NCBI GenBank assembly: GCA_014730235.1
Contig: WJIO01000276.1
Coordinates: 1 to 7,256, forward strand
Direction of reading: 5' to 3'
DNA length: 7,256 nt
Source of the DNA: Candidatus Poribacteria bacterium
GTDB lineage: Bacteria; Poribacteria; DTPJ01; WJIO01
In this document: positions 6,233 through 7,256 of the stretch, piece after piece
How positions within the stretch are numbered: the stretch's first letter is position 1
Layout of the letters: every line of letters starts with the position of its first letter
The notes under the pieces: generated by a model
Told to the model about the DNA's origin: nothing
Databases searched by the model: none
Seen by the model: only the letters and a program-made list of their open reading frames with translations
Translations under genes and position numbers: made by a program

Positions 6233-7256
6233 TTACTTGAGCAAAGTCCAATCGCCGTCGACTATTTTTACCATTACCAGACCATCTTTTGTCAAGCCAT
6301 TATGATCTGTAGGTGAGAAATTAAAAATGCCACCAGTACCGACAAAATCTTTGGTATTTTCGATTTCGTCTCTGATTTTGGCTTTATCTTCTCCGGCTTT
6401 CTTCATAGCAGAAGTAACAATCTGAAGTGCATCCCAGGCGTGACCACCGAAGGTATTTGGCTCTTCGTTAAATTTTGCCTTATAGTCAGAGGTGTATTTT
6501 AACAATACAGCTTTCTGTGGATCGCTATCAGGCAATTCATCTGCCACAAGAAGCTTACCCGCCGGGAATATTACGCCGTTGGCAGCTTCACCGGAAAGGT
6601 CAATATAGGCTTTGTTTGCAACGCCATGACTCATGATAAGAGGAATTTCCATGTTCAGATCGGCTTTCATGTTCTTGGTCACAGTTGCACCGCCACCTGA
6701 AACGCTCCAGCATATAACGGCTTCAGCTTCTGTTCCCTGAATTTTGGTCAACTGAGAAAGCACGTCTGTATCTTTTTCGCCGAATTCCTCCTGAGCAACG
6801 ATTTCAACACCAGCAGGAGGCAGGAGCTTTTCCAACTGTTCCTTACCACTTCTGCCAAATCCATCGCTAGTAGTGATTATTGCAACTTTTGTAATTGCTT
6901 TTTCTTTCAGATGTTCTGCAATTACTTCACCTACCAGGACATCTGATTGAGGTGTTTTGAAAACCCATTTGCGTTCTTCAACAGGTTCTACGATCTTGAC
7001 ACTGGCTGCGCATGAAACCAATGGAATCTGGGCATTCTGTACCAGATCAATAATTCCCAGACTTGCACCGCTTGTAGATGGGCCAATAATAACCGAAACT
7101 TTGTCCACGTTAATTAACTTGTCAATCCTTGTACGGGCTGTAGTCGGATCAGTTGCAGTATCATAGACAATAACGTCAATTTTATTACCGTTGACGCCAC
7201 CTGCTGCATTTATCTGCTCCATTACCATATCCACAGTATTTTTTTCAGGTATACCA
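6233..7256 (-). CDS. ABC transporter substrate-binding protein, probable aromatic-acid type (partial, 5' end off window)
   Basis: A periplasmic Leu/Ile/Val-type (Peripla_BP_6) solute receptor for the LivHMGF channel. The frame is open to the window edge: residues GIPEKNT precede the internal GTG at 7232-7234, so that codon is not the start. The signal peptide and first strand, perhaps 40-50 residues, lie beyond 7256. About 340 residues are visible, with the two-lobe pattern MVMEQINAAGGVNG, IIGPSTSGAS, a hinge region near KVAIITTSDGFGRSGKEQL, and the C-terminal FGGHAWDAL and VGTGGIFNFSPTDHNGL. The segments EPVEERKWVFKTPQSD, SHGVAN, LLVADELPDSDP and SPTDHNGL recall, from memory, the RPA1789-like binding proteins for lignin-derived aromatic acids, not classical LivJ/LivK. 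With paaK in the same set this favours an aromatic substrate. It is followed by a hairpin with a T-run, then livH after 146 nt. Confidence 0.92.
   Translation of the reverse strand, partial: GIPEKNTVDMVMEQINAAGGVNGNKIDVIVYDTATDPTTARTRIDKLINVDKVSVIIGPSTSGASLGIIDLVQNAQIPLVSCAASVKIVEPVEERKWVFKTPQSDVLVGEVIAEHLKEKAITKVAIITTSDGFGRSGKEQLEKLLPPAGVEIVAQEEFGEKDTDVLSQLTKIQGTEAEAVICWSVSGGGATVTKNMKADLNMEIPLIMSHGVANKAYIDLSGEAANGVIFPAGKLLVADELPDSDPQKAVLLKYTSDYKAKFNEEPNTFGGHAWDALQIVTSAMKKAGEDKAKIRDEIENTKDFVGTGGIFNFSPTDHNGLTKDGLVMVKIVDGDWTLLK

Noticed and set aside
7232-7234. GTG as the start of the binding-protein gene
   Set aside because: The frame continues open to the window edge with family-like residues GIPEKNT, and a start here would remove the signal peptide and first strand.
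1-7256. CRISPR arrays, tRNA/rRNA genes, transposase genes, phage or defence modules
   Set aside because: I saw no regularly spaced direct repeats, tRNA-like cloverleaf sequence, or transposase, nuclease or phage motifs on either strand.

Overview
The window reads as part of a bacterial chromosome of moderate to low GC content (by eye, not counted). The organism probably has an outer membrane, because the left-hand gene encodes a Sec-exported, beta-strand-rich protein ending in phenylalanine, as porins do. A full Liv-type ABC transporter next to an anaerobic-style phenylacetate-CoA ligase is common in anaerobes such as Desulfobacterota and syntrophic or diderm Firmicutes. I cannot fix the phylum from this sequence.

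Layout, left to right. Bases 1-102 hold the last 33 codons of an unidentified plus-strand frame. Bases 132-1181 (+) encode a putative outer-membrane beta-barrel protein. A perfect 36-bp palindrome (1195-1230) lies between it and the convergent minus-strand gene set and probably ends transcription from one or both sides. The rest of the window is one minus-strand gene set, transcribed right to left: substrate-binding protein (6233 to beyond 7256, start off the window), livH (5196-6086), livM (4025-5017), livG (3250-4023), livF (2516-3250) and paaK (1236-2501). livM-livG-livF-paaK are tightly packed (1-nt gap, 1-nt stop/start overlap, 14-nt gap). The binding-protein/livH gap (146 nt) and livH/livM gap (178 nt) both contain repeats and hairpins.

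How the genes work together. The binding protein captures a solute in the periplasm, LivH and LivM form the membrane channel, and LivG and LivF power import. PaaK would then convert an imported aryl-acetate-type acid to its CoA thioester. The binding protein has segments I associate with the family of aromatic-acid binding proteins typified by Rhodopseudomonas palustris RPA1789, rather than with leucine/isoleucine/valine binders. Together with paaK as the last gene, this suggests an aromatic-acid import-and-activation operon, not simple branched-chain amino acid uptake. That assignment is inference.

The points most worth attention are the aromatic-uptake reading, the PaaK C-terminus that lacks the usual lysine-bearing end motif, the hairpin with a T-run after the binding-protein gene, and the MITE-like nested inverted repeat between livH and livM. 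No wholly new biological system is evident. No stretch over 300 bases lacks a gene.
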